Both the position numbers and the translations under genes were made by a program. The notes beneath the pieces were generated by a model. That model had not been told where the DNA came from. It was given only the letters and a program-made list of their open reading frames with translations, and made no database searches. A DNA stretch of 64,000 bases from contig NZ_LMOV01000012.1 in the NCBI RefSeq assembly GCF_001424265.1, forward strand, positions 411,050 through 475,049, given 5' to 3'. Of the stretch, positions 25,633 through 34,850 are shown one piece after another (the stretch's first letter is position 1; each line of letters begins with the position of its first letter). Origin of the DNA: Acidovorax sp. Leaf160. Lineage in GTDB: Bacteria; Pseudomonadota; Gammaproteobacteria; Burkholderiales; Burkholderiaceae_C.

Positions 25633-26561
25633 CCGCCGCCGCCCATGCGCCCGCCACCGCCGCCGCGCCGCGCTGGCTCGGCGAATTCGTGCTGCTGGCA
25701 GCGCTGTGGGGCGCATCGTTCTTGTTCATGCGCCTGGGTGCGGCGGAATTCGGCCCGTTGCCGACCGCCGGGCTGCGGGTGGCGCTGGCCACGCTGTTCC
25801 TCTGGCCGTTGCTGCTGCGCCATGGCCAATGGCCGGCGCTGCGCCGGCACTGGCGGCCGGTGCTGCTGGGCGGGGTCATCAATTCGGCGATTCCGTTCGC
25901 GCTCTACGCCTGGGCGGTGATGCACATTGCCACCGGCCTCACGTCCATCCTGAACGCGACCGTACCGCTCTTCGGGGCGCTGGTGGCCTGGGTGTGGCTG
26001 GGCGACCGCATCACCCGGCTGCGCTGGCTCGGCCTGGGCCTGGGCTTCGTCGGCGTGGCGCTGCTGGCCTGGCGCGCGCCAGCGGGGGCGGGCTTCAAGA
26101 CGGCGCATGCCGCCTGGGCAATGGCGGCCTGCCTGCTGGCGTCGCTCTGCTACGCGGTGGCGGCCAGCTTTGCCCGGCGCCACCTGCAGGGTGTGCCGCC
26201 GCTGGTCACGGCCACCGGCAGCCAGCTGGGTGCGACGCTGGGCCTGGCGGTGCCGGCGATCTGGTTCTGGCCGGCGCAGATGCCGGGCCCGCGTGCCTGG
26301 GCGGCGGTGGTGGCCATTGCCGTGCTGTGCACCGGCATCGCCTACATCCTCTATTTCCGGCTCATCGCCCGGGCGGGGCCCAGCCGGGCGCTGGCCGTCA
26401 CCTTCCTCGCGCCGGTGTTCGCGCTTCTCTACGGTGCGCTCTTCCTGGGCGAGGCCGTCACGCCGTGGATGCTGGGCTGCGGCGTGGTCATCATCTGCGG
26501 CACGGTGCTGTCGACCGGGCTGCTCGGCGCGGGCTCCGGCAGCCCGTCCGCCCGCCGCTGA
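25629..26561 (+). CDS. EamA/DMT-family transporter
   Basis: The 310-residue inner-membrane protein has ten predicted TM helices in two EamA repeats (for example LLAALWGASFLFMRLGAAEF; TGLTSILNATVPLFGALVAW in the first; RAWAAVVAIAVLCTGIAYIL and RALAVTFLAPVFALLYG in the second). Drug/metabolite transporters usually export small metabolites or amino acids; the substrate cannot be told. ATG at 25629 overlaps the ogt stop (ATGA), so the gene is translationally coupled to ogt. This may only reflect gene packing. Confidence 0.9.
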   Translation: MTAAAHAPATAAAPRWLGEFVLLAALWGASFLFMRLGAAEFGPLPTAGLRVALATLFLWPLLLRHGQWPALRRHWRPVLLGGVINSAIPFALYAWAVMHIATGLTSILNATVPLFGALVAWVWLGDRITRLRWLGLGLGFVGVALLAWRAPAGAGFKTAHAAWAMAACLLASLCYAVAASFARRHLQGVPPLVTATGSQLGATLGLAVPAIWFWPAQMPGPRAWAAVVAIAVLCTGIAYILYFRLIARAGPSRALAVTFLAPVFALLYGALFLGEAVTPWMLGCGVVIICGTVLSTGLLGAGSGSPSARR

Positions 26562-26615
26562 CAGAGAGCGCACCGTTTCGGCCGGACCGAGCCAGCGCCA
26601 GCGCCGTGGTGCGCC

Positions 26616-26621
26616 TACACT
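26616..26621 (+). promoter_or_regulatory. TACACT -10-like element just upstream of ATG 26629
   Basis: CCTACACT lies 7 bp before the ATG at 26629 with no Shine-Dalgarno between. The same block with similar spacing precedes the histidine-kinase gene at 49450. The transcript would start at or next to the ATG, i.e. be leaderless. Confidence 0.45.
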
Positions 26622-26689
26622 CGCGCCCATGCCCGACGCCCCGCCCCTTCACCTGCCGTCCGCCCAGCCTGGATACACCGGCGAACCTG

Positions 26690-29600
26690 GTGGCTGGCGT
26701 GGCGCTTGATTCGCTGTTCGTCGGCCTGTTTCATCTGGCCTGGCTGGGTCTTCTGGCCAAGTTGCCGCAGGGTGTGCTGCTGACGCCCTCGCTGCGCGCA
26801 CGGTTGGCGATCGGCCTGGCGGGCGGCACGGTGACGCTGCTGGTCTCACCGTTCGTTCCCGAGCCCGGTGGCGCAGAGTGGCTGGCCATCTTCCCCAGCA
26901 TGACCGCCGTGTGCGCGTTCTGTTTCGGCCCGCTGGCGGGTGCCGTGGCGGGTGGGGTGTCGCTCGCCTTCCAGGCCGCCATCCACGGCTCGGCCGACTT
27001 CCCCTGGCTGGCAGCCACCGTGCAGACCGCCACCGTGCTGGGCGTGGCCAGCGCCTGTCACGCGGGCCGGAGCGCGGGCGGGCGGCAGGTCTGGCGGGCC
27101 CTGGCCCAGCTGTCCCTGGCGCTGCCGCTGGCCCTGCTGTGCTGGCGCCTGGCCTGGCCCGGCGCGCCCTTCGGCGCGGGGATGCGCATCGAAGACTGGC
27201 TGGAAGCCGTCCCCTGGCGCTACACGCTGGCCGTGCTGGTGCTGGGGGGCGGTGTCGAACTGCTGCAGCGGCAGGTGCGCACGATGGCGCTCCTGGCCGA
27301 GCGCGAGCAGGAACTGCGCATGGTGATCGACGCCTCGGGCGGCGGCCGGTGGCACTGGCAGGTGGACGCCCAGCGCTTCACCTACGAGGGCTCGCTCTAC
27401 CGCACCTTCGGCCTGCCGGCACCGGGCACGCCGGGCGTGGACGCGGACCGGGTGTGGCAGGCATGGAATGCGCGGCGCCACCCCGAGGACATGGCGCGCA
27501 TCGGCCCGCACCTGCACAACGCCATGCAGGGCCGGGAAGAGTGCTACCAGGCCGAATACCGCATGCGCGACGAGGACGGCCGCTGGCGCTGGCTGATCTC
27601 GCGCGGCCGCGTGCTGCAGCGCGCGGCCGATGGCTCCGTGGCGAGCCTGGTGGGCATGGACCTGGACGTGACCGAGCAGCGCGAGCTGCAGAACGCGCTC
27701 GTCGAAGCCGAAGCGCGCTACACCATCGTCTACCAGACGCTGCCCGATCCCGCCGGCATCACCCGTCTCTCGGACGGACGCTATCTGGACGTGAACGACG
27801 CCTTCTGCCGCATGGCCGGCATGGCGCGCGCAGAGATTCTGGGCAAGACATCCGTCCAGCTGGACCTTTGGCAGTCGCCCGCCGACCGCGAGGCGCTGCT
27901 GCGGGCGCTGCAGCTGCAAGGCGAGGTGGTGGGCCAGTCGGTCACGCTGAACGTGCTGGGGCGGCTGCAGCGCGGGCAGATCTCCGCCAGCGCCACACGG
28001 GTGAACGGCGAGCCGAGCATGGTCTTCGTGTTCCACGACATGACCGAGCAGCTGCGCACGCGCGACAAGCTGGTCGCCGCCTATGGGGTGCTGCAGCAGG
28101 CCGGCCGCATGGCCCGCCTGGGCGTGTGGGTCAATGCCTATCCCGACCCGGGCGGGCCGCTGTACTGGTCGGAGGTGTGCCATGCCATCCACGGGCTGCC
28201 GCAGGGAGCACCGCTGCCCTCGGCCGCCGACTACCTGCAGCAGTACGTGGCGCCGGCCTGGCGCGACGTGGTGCGCGAACAGTTCGAGCGGACGCTGGCG
28301 GAGCCCGAGCCCTGGCGGCTGGAACTCGAGATCGTGCGCACGGATGGCCGGCATGCCTGGGTCCGGGTGAGCGCGGAGCCTGAACTCGAGGACGGCCGGC
28401 TGGTGCGCCTGCGCGGCGTGATCCAGGACATCGACGAGAGCAAGCGATCCGAGCAGCGGCTGCGCCAGTCCGAAGCGCGCTTCGCGCAGATGTTCCAGGC
28501 CATGCCCTACCCCATGGGCCTCACCCGCCGCAGCGACGGCCGCTACGTGGACGTGAACCCTGCGTGGGAGCGCGCGATGGGCTATAGCCGGGCCGAGGCG
28601 TTGGTGAGCACGGCCCCGTCGCTGGGCATCTACACGGCGGAGGTGCGCGAGTCGCTGGTGCGTGCCGCCCAGTCCAGCGGGGAGCTGCTGGGCCAGGAAG
28701 CGGAGATCACCACCCGCAGCGGCGAACGCCGCACGGTGCTGCAGTCGATGAGTGCGGTGGAATCGGACGGCGTGGCCTGCTGGCTCTTCGTGCTGCACGA
28801 CATCACCGAGCGCAAGCGGGCGGAGCAGCAGGTGCGCGAGCGCGAGGCGCTGCTCTCGCTCACCATTTCCGCCGCCGCGTTGAGCCTCTGGGACTGGGAC
28901 CTGCAGTCGGGCCGGGTGACCGGCGACGCCCGCTGGCAGGCGCTGCAGGGCGTGAGCGGGCCGGCGGGCCAGCCGTCCGATCCGCGAGCCGGCGTGCACT
29001 GGACGACCGGCATCGCGCCCTCGCAGCTGGATGCCATCGCCGCGGAGCTGCAGCGCCATGCGGGGGAGCCCTCCACGCCCTTCGACGCGACCTGGCAGGT
29101 GCTGCGGCCGGACGGCACCGGCCACTGGGTGCGCAACCTGGGCAACATTGTGCACCGCGACGCGCAGGGCAAGCCGCTGCGCATGGTGGGCGTGGGCATC
29201 GACGTGAGCCACCAGCGGGCGCAGCAGGAAACCCTGCAGCGGCTGGCCCACCACGATGCGCTGACCGGGCTGCCCAACCGCGTGCTGCTGGCCGAGCGGC
29301 TGCAGGCCGCCATGGCCACGGCGCGCCGGGGCGGCCGGCTGCTGGGCGTGGCCTATCTCGACCTGGACGGCTTCAAGCCGGTCAATGACCGGCTGGGCCA
29401 CGACGCCGGCGACCGGCTGCTGGTGGTCATGTCGGGCCGGCTCACGCGGTCGCTGCGGCCGGTGGACTGCGTGGCGCGCCTGGGAGGCGACGAGTTCGTG
29501 ATCCTGCTGCCCGAACTGGGCTCCCGGGCCGAGTGCGAGCAGCTGCTGGCGACGCTGATGGCCAGCGTGTCCGCGCCCTGCACGCTGGACGGCGAGCGGG

Positions 29601-30562
29601 TGGTGGTGACCTCCAGCATCGGCTACACGCTCTACCCCGACGACGAGGCCGACGCCGACGCGCTGCTGCGCCATGCCGACCAGGCGATGTATCTGGCCAA
29701 GCAGGCCGGGCGCAACCGCTTCCATTCCTTCGACACCGCCCACGAGCGCGCCGTGCAGGTACGGCGGGCGCAGACGGCCGAGCTGTCGGAGGCCCTCGCT
29801 CAGGGGCAGTTCGTGCTGTACCTGCAGCCCAAGGTGGACATGCGGCGCGGCGTGGTGGTGGGCGCCGAGGCGCTGGCGCGCTGGCGGCATCCGGAGCGCG
29901 GACTGCTGGCGCCCGGCGCCTTCCTGCATCTGATCGAGAACACCGAACTGGAGGCCTGGTTCGGGGAATGGGTGGTGGACAGCGCGCTGCAGCTCATCGC
30001 CCAGCTGGACCAGCAGGGCCTGGCACTGGCCGTCAGCATCAACATCTCGGCCCAGCACCTGCAGCACGCCGGCTTTGCCGACTGGATGGAACACCGCATG
30101 GCGCTGCGCCCGGAGGTGCCGGCCCACCGGCTGGAGCTGGAGATCACCGAAAGCGCCGCGCTCTACGACATCGACCACGTGGCTGCCGAGCTGGAGCGCC
30201 TGCGCCGCCTCGGCCTCACCGTGTCGCTGGACGACTTCGGCACCGGCTACTCGTCGCTGGCCTACCTGCGCCGCCTGCCGCTGGACCACATCAAGCTGGA
30301 CCGCAGCTTCGTGCACAACATGACGACCGACCTGGGCGACCGGGCCATCGTGCAGGGCGTGATCGGCCTGGGCGCGTCGTTCGGCCACCGCATCATCGCG
30401 GAAGGGGTGGAGACGGTCGAGCAAGGCGCACTGCTGCTCGACCTGGGCTGCGCCTGGGCGCAGGGCTACTGCATCGCCCGGCCGATGCCGCCGGAGGCCT
30501 TCGCCGGTTGGGCGGCGGAGTGGAGGACGCCGGCGGAATGGCTGGACCGCCCGGCCGCCTGA
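26690..30562 (+). CDS. Multi-TM, multi-PAS GGDEF-EAL cyclic-di-GMP protein (N-terminus possibly frameshifted)
   Basis: The open frame encodes about 1290 residues from GTG 26690. An N-terminal membrane sensor of five to six helices resembles 5TMR_LYT (SLFVGLFHLAWLGLLAKLPQ; FPSMTAVCAFCFGPLAGAVA; YTLAVLVLGGGVELL). A series of PAS/PAC units follows (RWHWQVDAQRFTYEGSLYR; DPAGITRLSDGRYLDVNDAF; LGVWVNAYPDPGG; PYPMGLTRRSDGRYVDVNPA; ISAAALSLWDWDLQSG). Then come GGDEF with ARLGGDEFVILLPE and EAL with GAEALARWRHPERG, DDFGTGYSSLAYLRRL and IIAEGVET. All catalytic motifs look intact. The natural start is uncertain. ATG 26629 (MPDAPPLHLPSAQP) is in another frame and would join smoothly to this one at DTPANLVAGVALD if one G were absent at 26671-26672. 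GTG 26606 is also in frame. Confidence 0.85.
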   Translation: MAGVALDSLFVGLFHLAWLGLLAKLPQGVLLTPSLRARLAIGLAGGTVTLLVSPFVPEPGGAEWLAIFPSMTAVCAFCFGPLAGAVAGGVSLAFQAAIHGSADFPWLAATVQTATVLGVASACHAGRSAGGRQVWRALAQLSLALPLALLCWRLAWPGAPFGAGMRIEDWLEAVPWRYTLAVLVLGGGVELLQRQVRTMALLAEREQELRMVIDASGGGRWHWQVDAQRFTYEGSLYRTFGLPAPGTPGVDADRVWQAWNARRHPEDMARIGPHLHNAMQGREECYQAEYRMRDEDGRWRWLISRGRVLQRAADGSVASLVGMDLDVTEQRELQNALVEAEARYTIVYQTLPDPAGITRLSDGRYLDVNDAFCRMAGMARAEILGKTSVQLDLWQSPADREALLRALQLQGEVVGQSVTLNVLGRLQRGQISASATRVNGEPSMVFVFHDMTEQLRTRDKLVAAYGVLQQAGRMARLGVWVNAYPDPGGPLYWSEVCHAIHGLPQGAPLPSAADYLQQYVAPAWRDVVREQFERTLAEPEPWRLELEIVRTDGRHAWVRVSAEPELEDGRLVRLRGVIQDIDESKRSEQRLRQSEARFAQMFQAMPYPMGLTRRSDGRYVDVNPAWERAMGYSRAEALVSTAPSLGIYTAEVRESLVRAAQSSGELLGQEAEITTRSGERRTVLQSMSAVESDGVACWLFVLHDITERKRAEQQVREREALLSLTISAAALSLWDWDLQSGRVTGDARWQALQGVSGPAGQPSDPRAGVHWTTGIAPSQLDAIAAELQRHAGEPSTPFDATWQVLRPDGTGHWVRNLGNIVHRDAQGKPLRMVGVGIDVSHQRAQQETLQRLAHHDALTGLPNRVLLAERLQAAMATARRGGRLLGVAYLDLDGFKPVNDRLGHDAGDRLLVVMSGRLTRSLRPVDCVARLGGDEFVILLPELGSRAECEQLLATLMASVSAPCTLDGERVVVTSSIGYTLYPDDEADADALLRHADQAMYLAKQAGRNRFHSFDTAHERAVQVRRAQTAELSEALAQGQFVLYLQPKVDMRRGVVVGAEALARWRHPERGLLAPGAFLHLIENTELEAWFGEWVVDSALQLIAQLDQQGLALAVSINISAQHLQHAGFADWMEHRMALRPEVPAHRLELEITESAALYDIDHVAAELERLRRLGLTVSLDDFGTGYSSLAYLRRLPLDHIKLDRSFVHNMTTDLGDRAIVQGVIGLGASFGHRIIAEGVETVEQGALLLDLGCAWAQGYCIARPMPPEAFAGWAAEWRTPAEWLDRPAA

Positions 30563-30705
30563 CATGGCGGCGGGCCTGCCGCAAGCCCGTGGCGTGCAGC
30601 GCGGCCCGCGCCGCCTCTGGGGGCCCAATCCCCCTTCCGCGCAGGCTCTGCCTGGGTCTTCTGCTATGGAAAACGAAGTGACTGCGCTTTCCGCCCGTGC
30701 CCGGG

Positions 30706-32607
30706 TCAGCCGAAGAGGTCCTTCACCTGCTGCAGCGCGGCGGGGTCTTCCATGGTGGTCAGGTCGCCCGGGTCCCGCCGCTCGGCCACGGCCTGCAGGG
30801 CGCGGCGCAGCAGCTTGCCGCTGCGGGTCTTGGGCAGCAGGCTCACGAACAGCACCCGTGCCGGCCGGGCTACGGCGCCCAGCTGGCCGTCCACCTGCTG
30901 CATGACTTCGCCTTCCACCCGGCGGGCCGCCGTGGCGTCGGTCACCACCGCAGCATCGCGGGGCACGGCGAAAGCCAGCGCGACCTGCCCTTTCACCGCA
31001 TCGGCCACGCCGACCACCGCCACCTCGGCCACGGCGGGGTGCGCGGCGATGCTTTCCTCGATCTCGCGCGTGCCGAGCCGGTGGCCGGCCACGTTGATGA
31101 CGTCGTCGGTGCGCCCGAGGATGAAGAAGTAGCCGTCCTCGTCGCGAATGCCCCAGTCGAAGGTGCTGTAGCGCAGCGGGCCCGGCAGGCTTTTCCAATA
31201 GGTGTTCACGAAGCGCTCGTCGTCGCGCCAGACGGTCTGCATGCAGCCGGGCGGCAGCGGCCCGTCGATGGCCACCACCCCTTTCTGGCCGGCGCCGGTC
31301 AGTTCCTCGCCGGTGTGCTCGTCGATCAGCTTCACGTCGTAGCCGTAGACGGGCCGGCCCGGGCTGCCCAGGCGCGGCGTCTGCGGCGCAATGCCGGTGG
31401 GCAGGGTCAGGATCGGCCAGCCGGTTTCGGTCTGCCAGTAGTTGTCGATGATGGGCACGCCCAGCCCAGCGGCGATCCACTGCGAGGTGGGCGCGTCGAG
31501 CGGCTCGCCCGCCAGCCACAGGCCCTTGAGCGACGACACGTCGTGCCGGGCGAGCAGTGCGGCGTCGTGCTTCTTCAGCACGCGCACGGCCGTGGGGGCC
31601 GAGAACATGTGCGTGACCCGGTACTTCTCGACGATGCTCCACCAGACACCGGCGTCCGGCCGCGTTGGCAGGCCCTCGTAGAAGATGGTGGTCATGCCGG
31701 CCAGCAGCGGGCCGTAGACGATGTAGCTGTGCCCCACCACCCAGCCGATGTCGCTGGTGGCGAAGAACACCTCGCCCGCATGGGCATCGAACAAGTGCCG
31801 CATGCTGGCGGCCAGCGCGACGGCGTAGCCGCCGGTGTCGCGCTGCACGCCCTTGGGCCGGCCGGTGGTGCCGCTGGTGTAGAGGGTGTAGCTGGGGTGG
31901 GTGGCATCGACCCATTCGCAGGGCACCGACGCCGCGGCGTGCCGTGCCCGCAGGTCGGCCCAGGCGTGGTCGCGGCCTGGCTGCAGCGGCATCGGCGCCA
32001 GGCCCCGGTCCACCAGCACGACGGCCTGGGGCTGGTGGCGCGCCAGCCGCAGGGCTTCGTCCAGCAGCGGCTTGTACGCGATCACCTTGCCGCCCCGCGA
32101 GCCCGCGTCGGCGCTGATCGCCGCCACCGGTTCGGCATCGTCGATGCGCGAGGCCAGCGAGCCGGCGGCGAACCCGCCGAACACCACGCAGTGCAGCGCA
32201 CCGATGCGCACGCAGGCCAGCATGGCGAAGGCGGCCTCGGCAATCATCGGCATGTAGATCAGCACCCGGTCGCCCCGCCCGACGCCCAGCGACTGCAGGG
32301 CTGCGGCCATGCGCTGCACCTCGTGGTGCAACTCGGCATAGCTGTAGCTGCGCTCCGTGCCGGTTTCGGTCGAGATGGCGACCAGCGCCGCCTGGTCGGC
32401 CCGCGCGGCGAGGTGCCGGTCGACCGCGTTGTGGCACAGGTTGGTGGTGCCGCCCGCGAACCACCGCGCGAAGGGCGGGTGGCTGGCGTCGCAGATCTGC
32501 GAGGGCGGGGTCTGCCAGTCGATCAGCCGGGCCTGTTCGGCCCAGAAGGCGTCGCGTTCCTCGATGGAGCGGCGGTGAAAGTCGTCGGCAGCTTGGTTGT
32601 GGCCCAT
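30706..32607 (-). CDS. prpE: Propionate--CoA ligase (propionyl-CoA synthetase)
   Basis: The 633-residue AMP-forming acyl-CoA synthetase has the Acs/PrpE N-terminal domain (FARWFAGGTTNLCHNAVDRH), the phosphate-loop YTLYTSGTTGRPKGVQRD, the DNYWQTETGWPI adenylate motif, DWGIRDEDGYFFILGRTDDV and the C-terminal KTRSGKLLRRAL with the regulated lysine. The FARWFAGG element and the chain length fit PrpE better than Acs. It activates propionate to propionyl-CoA for the methylcitrate cycle; no other prp gene is nearby. GGAG stands upstream of the ATG at 32607. Its catalytic Lys is the type of site controlled by the Pat-like enzyme at 17546-20254. Confidence 0.88.
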   Translation of the reverse strand: MGHNQAADDFHRRSIEERDAFWAEQARLIDWQTPPSQICDASHPPFARWFAGGTTNLCHNAVDRHLAARADQAALVAISTETGTERSYSYAELHHEVQRMAAALQSLGVGRGDRVLIYMPMIAEAAFAMLACVRIGALHCVVFGGFAAGSLASRIDDAEPVAAISADAGSRGGKVIAYKPLLDEALRLARHQPQAVVLVDRGLAPMPLQPGRDHAWADLRARHAAASVPCEWVDATHPSYTLYTSGTTGRPKGVQRDTGGYAVALAASMRHLFDAHAGEVFFATSDIGWVVGHSYIVYGPLLAGMTTIFYEGLPTRPDAGVWWSIVEKYRVTHMFSAPTAVRVLKKHDAALLARHDVSSLKGLWLAGEPLDAPTSQWIAAGLGVPIIDNYWQTETGWPILTLPTGIAPQTPRLGSPGRPVYGYDVKLIDEHTGEELTGAGQKGVVAIDGPLPPGCMQTVWRDDERFVNTYWKSLPGPLRYSTFDWGIRDEDGYFFILGRTDDVINVAGHRLGTREIEESIAAHPAVAEVAVVGVADAVKGQVALAFAVPRDAAVVTDATAARRVEGEVMQQVDGQLGAVARPARVLFVSLLPKTRSGKLLRRALQAVAERRDPGDLTTMEDPAALQQVKDLFG

Positions 32608-32732
32608 GGCGGATGTCTCCTGAAAGTCGTTATGACCGCCATCATTCACCATGCGCTTGCGGCAGGCTGACAAAGACCCGTCATCCAGCCCATCATGGGG
32701 CCCTGCCGGCACAGGCGCGCCGCCGGGCGGCC

Positions 32733-33347
32733 CTATTTGATGAGCGCCAGCACGTCCTTGAAGGCTTCGTGCTCGCAGCCGCGCAGCCATTCGAAGGCGA
32801 CCATCTCGGTGGTGACCAGCTCGGCACCCGCGCCGGCCAGGCGGTCGAAGGCGGCATCGCGGTTGCGCTCGGTGCGCGATCCGCAGGCGTCGGTCACGAC
32901 CCAGACCTCGAATTCGTCTTCCAGCAGGTCGAGCGCCGTCTGCAGCAGGCAGACATGCGCTTCGCAACCGGCGATGACGATGCTGCCGCGCGCGTCGGCG
33001 CCGCCCTGTGGCTGGGCCGGCTTTTGCAGATGGCGCGGCAGGCTGCGCGCATTGCCGCCCTGCTGGGGCCGCGCCGGGGGGCGCAGCCATTCGCCCAGGC
33101 CTTCCTCTGCGGCGCTGAATTGCATCTTGGCCAGCGTGCGGCGGCAGGCAGCGCGCAGCGCAGCGTCGTTCGCCCCCAGGCGGGACGGATTCTGTTCCGT
33201 GCCCCAGACCGGCACGTCCAGCGCCGTCGCCACCTGGGCCAGGATCCGGGCGTTCGCCAGCACCTGCGGGCCCTCGAAAATGGCGGGCATCAGGCGTTCC
33301 TGGTAGTCGACCAGAACGAGTTGGGATTCGAGGGCGTCGAGGAGCAT
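32733..33347 (-). CDS. Isochorismatase-like cysteine hydrolase
   Basis: The 204-residue protein has the YcaC-like fold of the isochorismatase superfamily: SQLVLVDYQERLMPAI with the catalytic Asp near residue 14, a Lys (LAKMQFSA near residue 82), and the nucleophile motif IVIAGCEAHVCLLQTALDLL near residue 135. The D-K-C triad is therefore complete. Family members hydrolyse amides or enol ethers; the substrate is unknown. ATG 33347 is preferred, with AGGA 9 nt upstream. It is followed at 125 bp by prpE on the same strand; a common role is not obvious. Confidence 0.85.
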   Translation of the reverse strand: MLLDALESQLVLVDYQERLMPAIFEGPQVLANARILAQVATALDVPVWGTEQNPSRLGANDAALRAACRRTLAKMQFSAAEEGLGEWLRPPARPQQGGNARSLPRHLQKPAQPQGGADARGSIVIAGCEAHVCLLQTALDLLEDEFEVWVVTDACGSRTERNRDAAFDRLAGAGAELVTTEMVAFEWLRGCEHEAFKDVLALIK

Positions 33348-33374
33348 GGCGGGTCCTGGTGCTTCAGTTGCAGA

Positions 33375-33420
33375 CAAAAAAGGCTGCCGGCGCTTGATCT
33401 GTCGATGCCGGCAGCTATCA
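33375..33420 (-). terminator. Terminator-like dispersed repeat behind the PQQ dehydrogenase gene
   Basis: On the minus strand, GCTGCCGGC and GCCGGCAGC form a perfect 9-bp stem around a 15-nt loop, followed by a T-run. It matches the block order of the other dispersed repeats (ATAGCT at one end, T-run at the other). It would terminate the gene at 33491-34666. Confidence 0.7.
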
Positions 33421-33490
33421 ATGATATAGCAGCGCAGGCGGCGCGGAGCCCGGGGTCTTCCTTCAAGGCGCCTCGCGCGCCGCAGGCGGT

Positions 33491-34666
33491 TCAGGGCTTG
33501 AGGCGAAGCAGCTTGCCCTCCGGGCTGTCGGTCAGCAGGTAGAGCCAGCCGTCCGGTCCCTGGCGCACGTCACGAATCCGGTCGCCACCCCGTTCCAGCA
33601 GGTATTCATCGCGCGTCACCTGGCCGTTGGCGTCCAGCTGCAGGCGGTGCAGGCGGGCGAAGCGGAGGGATCCGACGAACAGGCTGCCCTTCCACTCCGG
33701 ACCATACCGGTCGCTGGTGAGAAAGGCCATGCCCGAAGGCGCGATCGACGGCACCCAGTAGTGCAGCGGCTGCTCCAGCCCGGCCTTGGCCGTGCCCTCG
33801 CCGATCTTGCCGCCGCCGTAGTTCTCGCCATAGGTGATGGCCGGCCAGCCGTAGTTGCGGCCCGCCTGCGCGACATTGATCTCGTCACCGCCCTGCGGGC
33901 CGTGCTCATGCACCCAGAGCCGTCCGTCCGCCGCCAGCGTGGCCCCCTGCACGTTGCGGTGGCCCCAGCTCCAGATCTCCGGCAGCACCCTGGGCCGGGA
34001 TGCCGGCGGGTTGCCGGGGGCGGCGCCGCCTTCGGGCCGCACGTGGACGATCTTGCCGTGGTGGTTGTCCAGGGTCTGCGCATCGTCCTTGCGCTGGAAG
34101 CGGTCGCCCAGGGTCAGGAACAGATCGCCCTGCCGGTCCTGCACGATGCGGCAGCCGAAATGGGCGGTGCTGCGCACCTTGGGCTGTTGGCTGAAGATGA
34201 CCCGCACGTCCTCGAGCGCCGTGGCGTTCACTGCCAGGGTGGCGCTGGCGAGCGCCGTGCTGTTGGCGCCGCTGCCGTCCGGGGCCGGCTCCGAATAACA
34301 GAAGAACACCCGGCGGTTGCGCTCGAAAGCCGCATCCGTGATGACGTCGAGCAAGCCGCCCTGCCCGCCGGCCGCGATAGGCGGCAGTCCGGTCAGCGCA
34401 GGCCCGAGCCGCCCGTCTGCGCCGACGACCCGCATGCGGCCCGGCCGTTCCGTGACCAGAAAACGCCCGCCGGGCAGAAAGGCCAGTCCCCAGGGGCTTT
34501 CCAAGCCGGAGGCGACCGCCTCGACCGAGGCTGGCTTGCGCGCGGGCTGCGGAGGCACCGGGCTGCTGGCCGCCGCACCCGCCGCCAGCCCGGCCAGCGC
34601 TATCAGAAGAGAAGCAACCCGTGCATGGACGGCAAGGCCCGCATACGCATTTTCTTGCAAATTCAT
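33491..34666 (-). CDS. Exported PQQ-dependent sugar (aldose) dehydrogenase
   Basis: The 391-residue protein begins with a signal peptide (VASLLIALAGLAAGAAA). It has the YliI/GdhB beta-propeller hallmarks: GLESPWGLAFLPGGRFLVTE at about residues 52-71, HFGCRIVQDRQGDLFLTLGD, HEHGPQGGDEINVAQAGRNY with GWPAITYGENY, and a final GPDGWLYLLTDSPEGKLLRL. It would oxidise aldoses in the periplasm with PQQ and Ca2+. PQQ biosynthesis genes are not in the window. Start 34666 gives the best signal sequence. The gene is divergent from the NlpC/P60 gene across a 184-bp gap. Confidence 0.9.
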   Translation of the reverse strand: MNLQENAYAGLAVHARVASLLIALAGLAAGAAASSPVPPQPARKPASVEAVASGLESPWGLAFLPGGRFLVTERPGRMRVVGADGRLGPALTGLPPIAAGGQGGLLDVITDAAFERNRRVFFCYSEPAPDGSGANSTALASATLAVNATALEDVRVIFSQQPKVRSTAHFGCRIVQDRQGDLFLTLGDRFQRKDDAQTLDNHHGKIVHVRPEGGAAPGNPPASRPRVLPEIWSWGHRNVQGATLAADGRLWVHEHGPQGGDEINVAQAGRNYGWPAITYGENYGGGKIGEGTAKAGLEQPLHYWVPSIAPSGMAFLTSDRYGPEWKGSLFVGSLRFARLHRLQLDANGQVTRDEYLLERGGDRIRDVRQGPDGWLYLLTDSPEGKLLRLKP

Positions 34667-34850
34667 GGAGGGTCTTTCTGAATGCTGGCGAGCCAGCGAA
34701 ATCCGGGCAGATCGGCAGCCGAAGCCGGCAGTTCGAGCCGAATGCGCACCAAAGCCTCTGACTATCGAACTTCCGCTGCCTATGAAATAAGCAGCCGTTA
34801 CGCATTGCCGGCGTAGGACAACCACCCACACCGTGGTACTCTCGCGACCC

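Noticed and set aside
26846-32464. A 1872-residue open frame on the minus strand
   Set aside because: It runs antisense through the GGDEF-EAL gene and then into prpE in the wrong frame, has low-complexity His/Arg/Gly composition and no recognisable domain. It is a shadow of GC-rich coding DNA.
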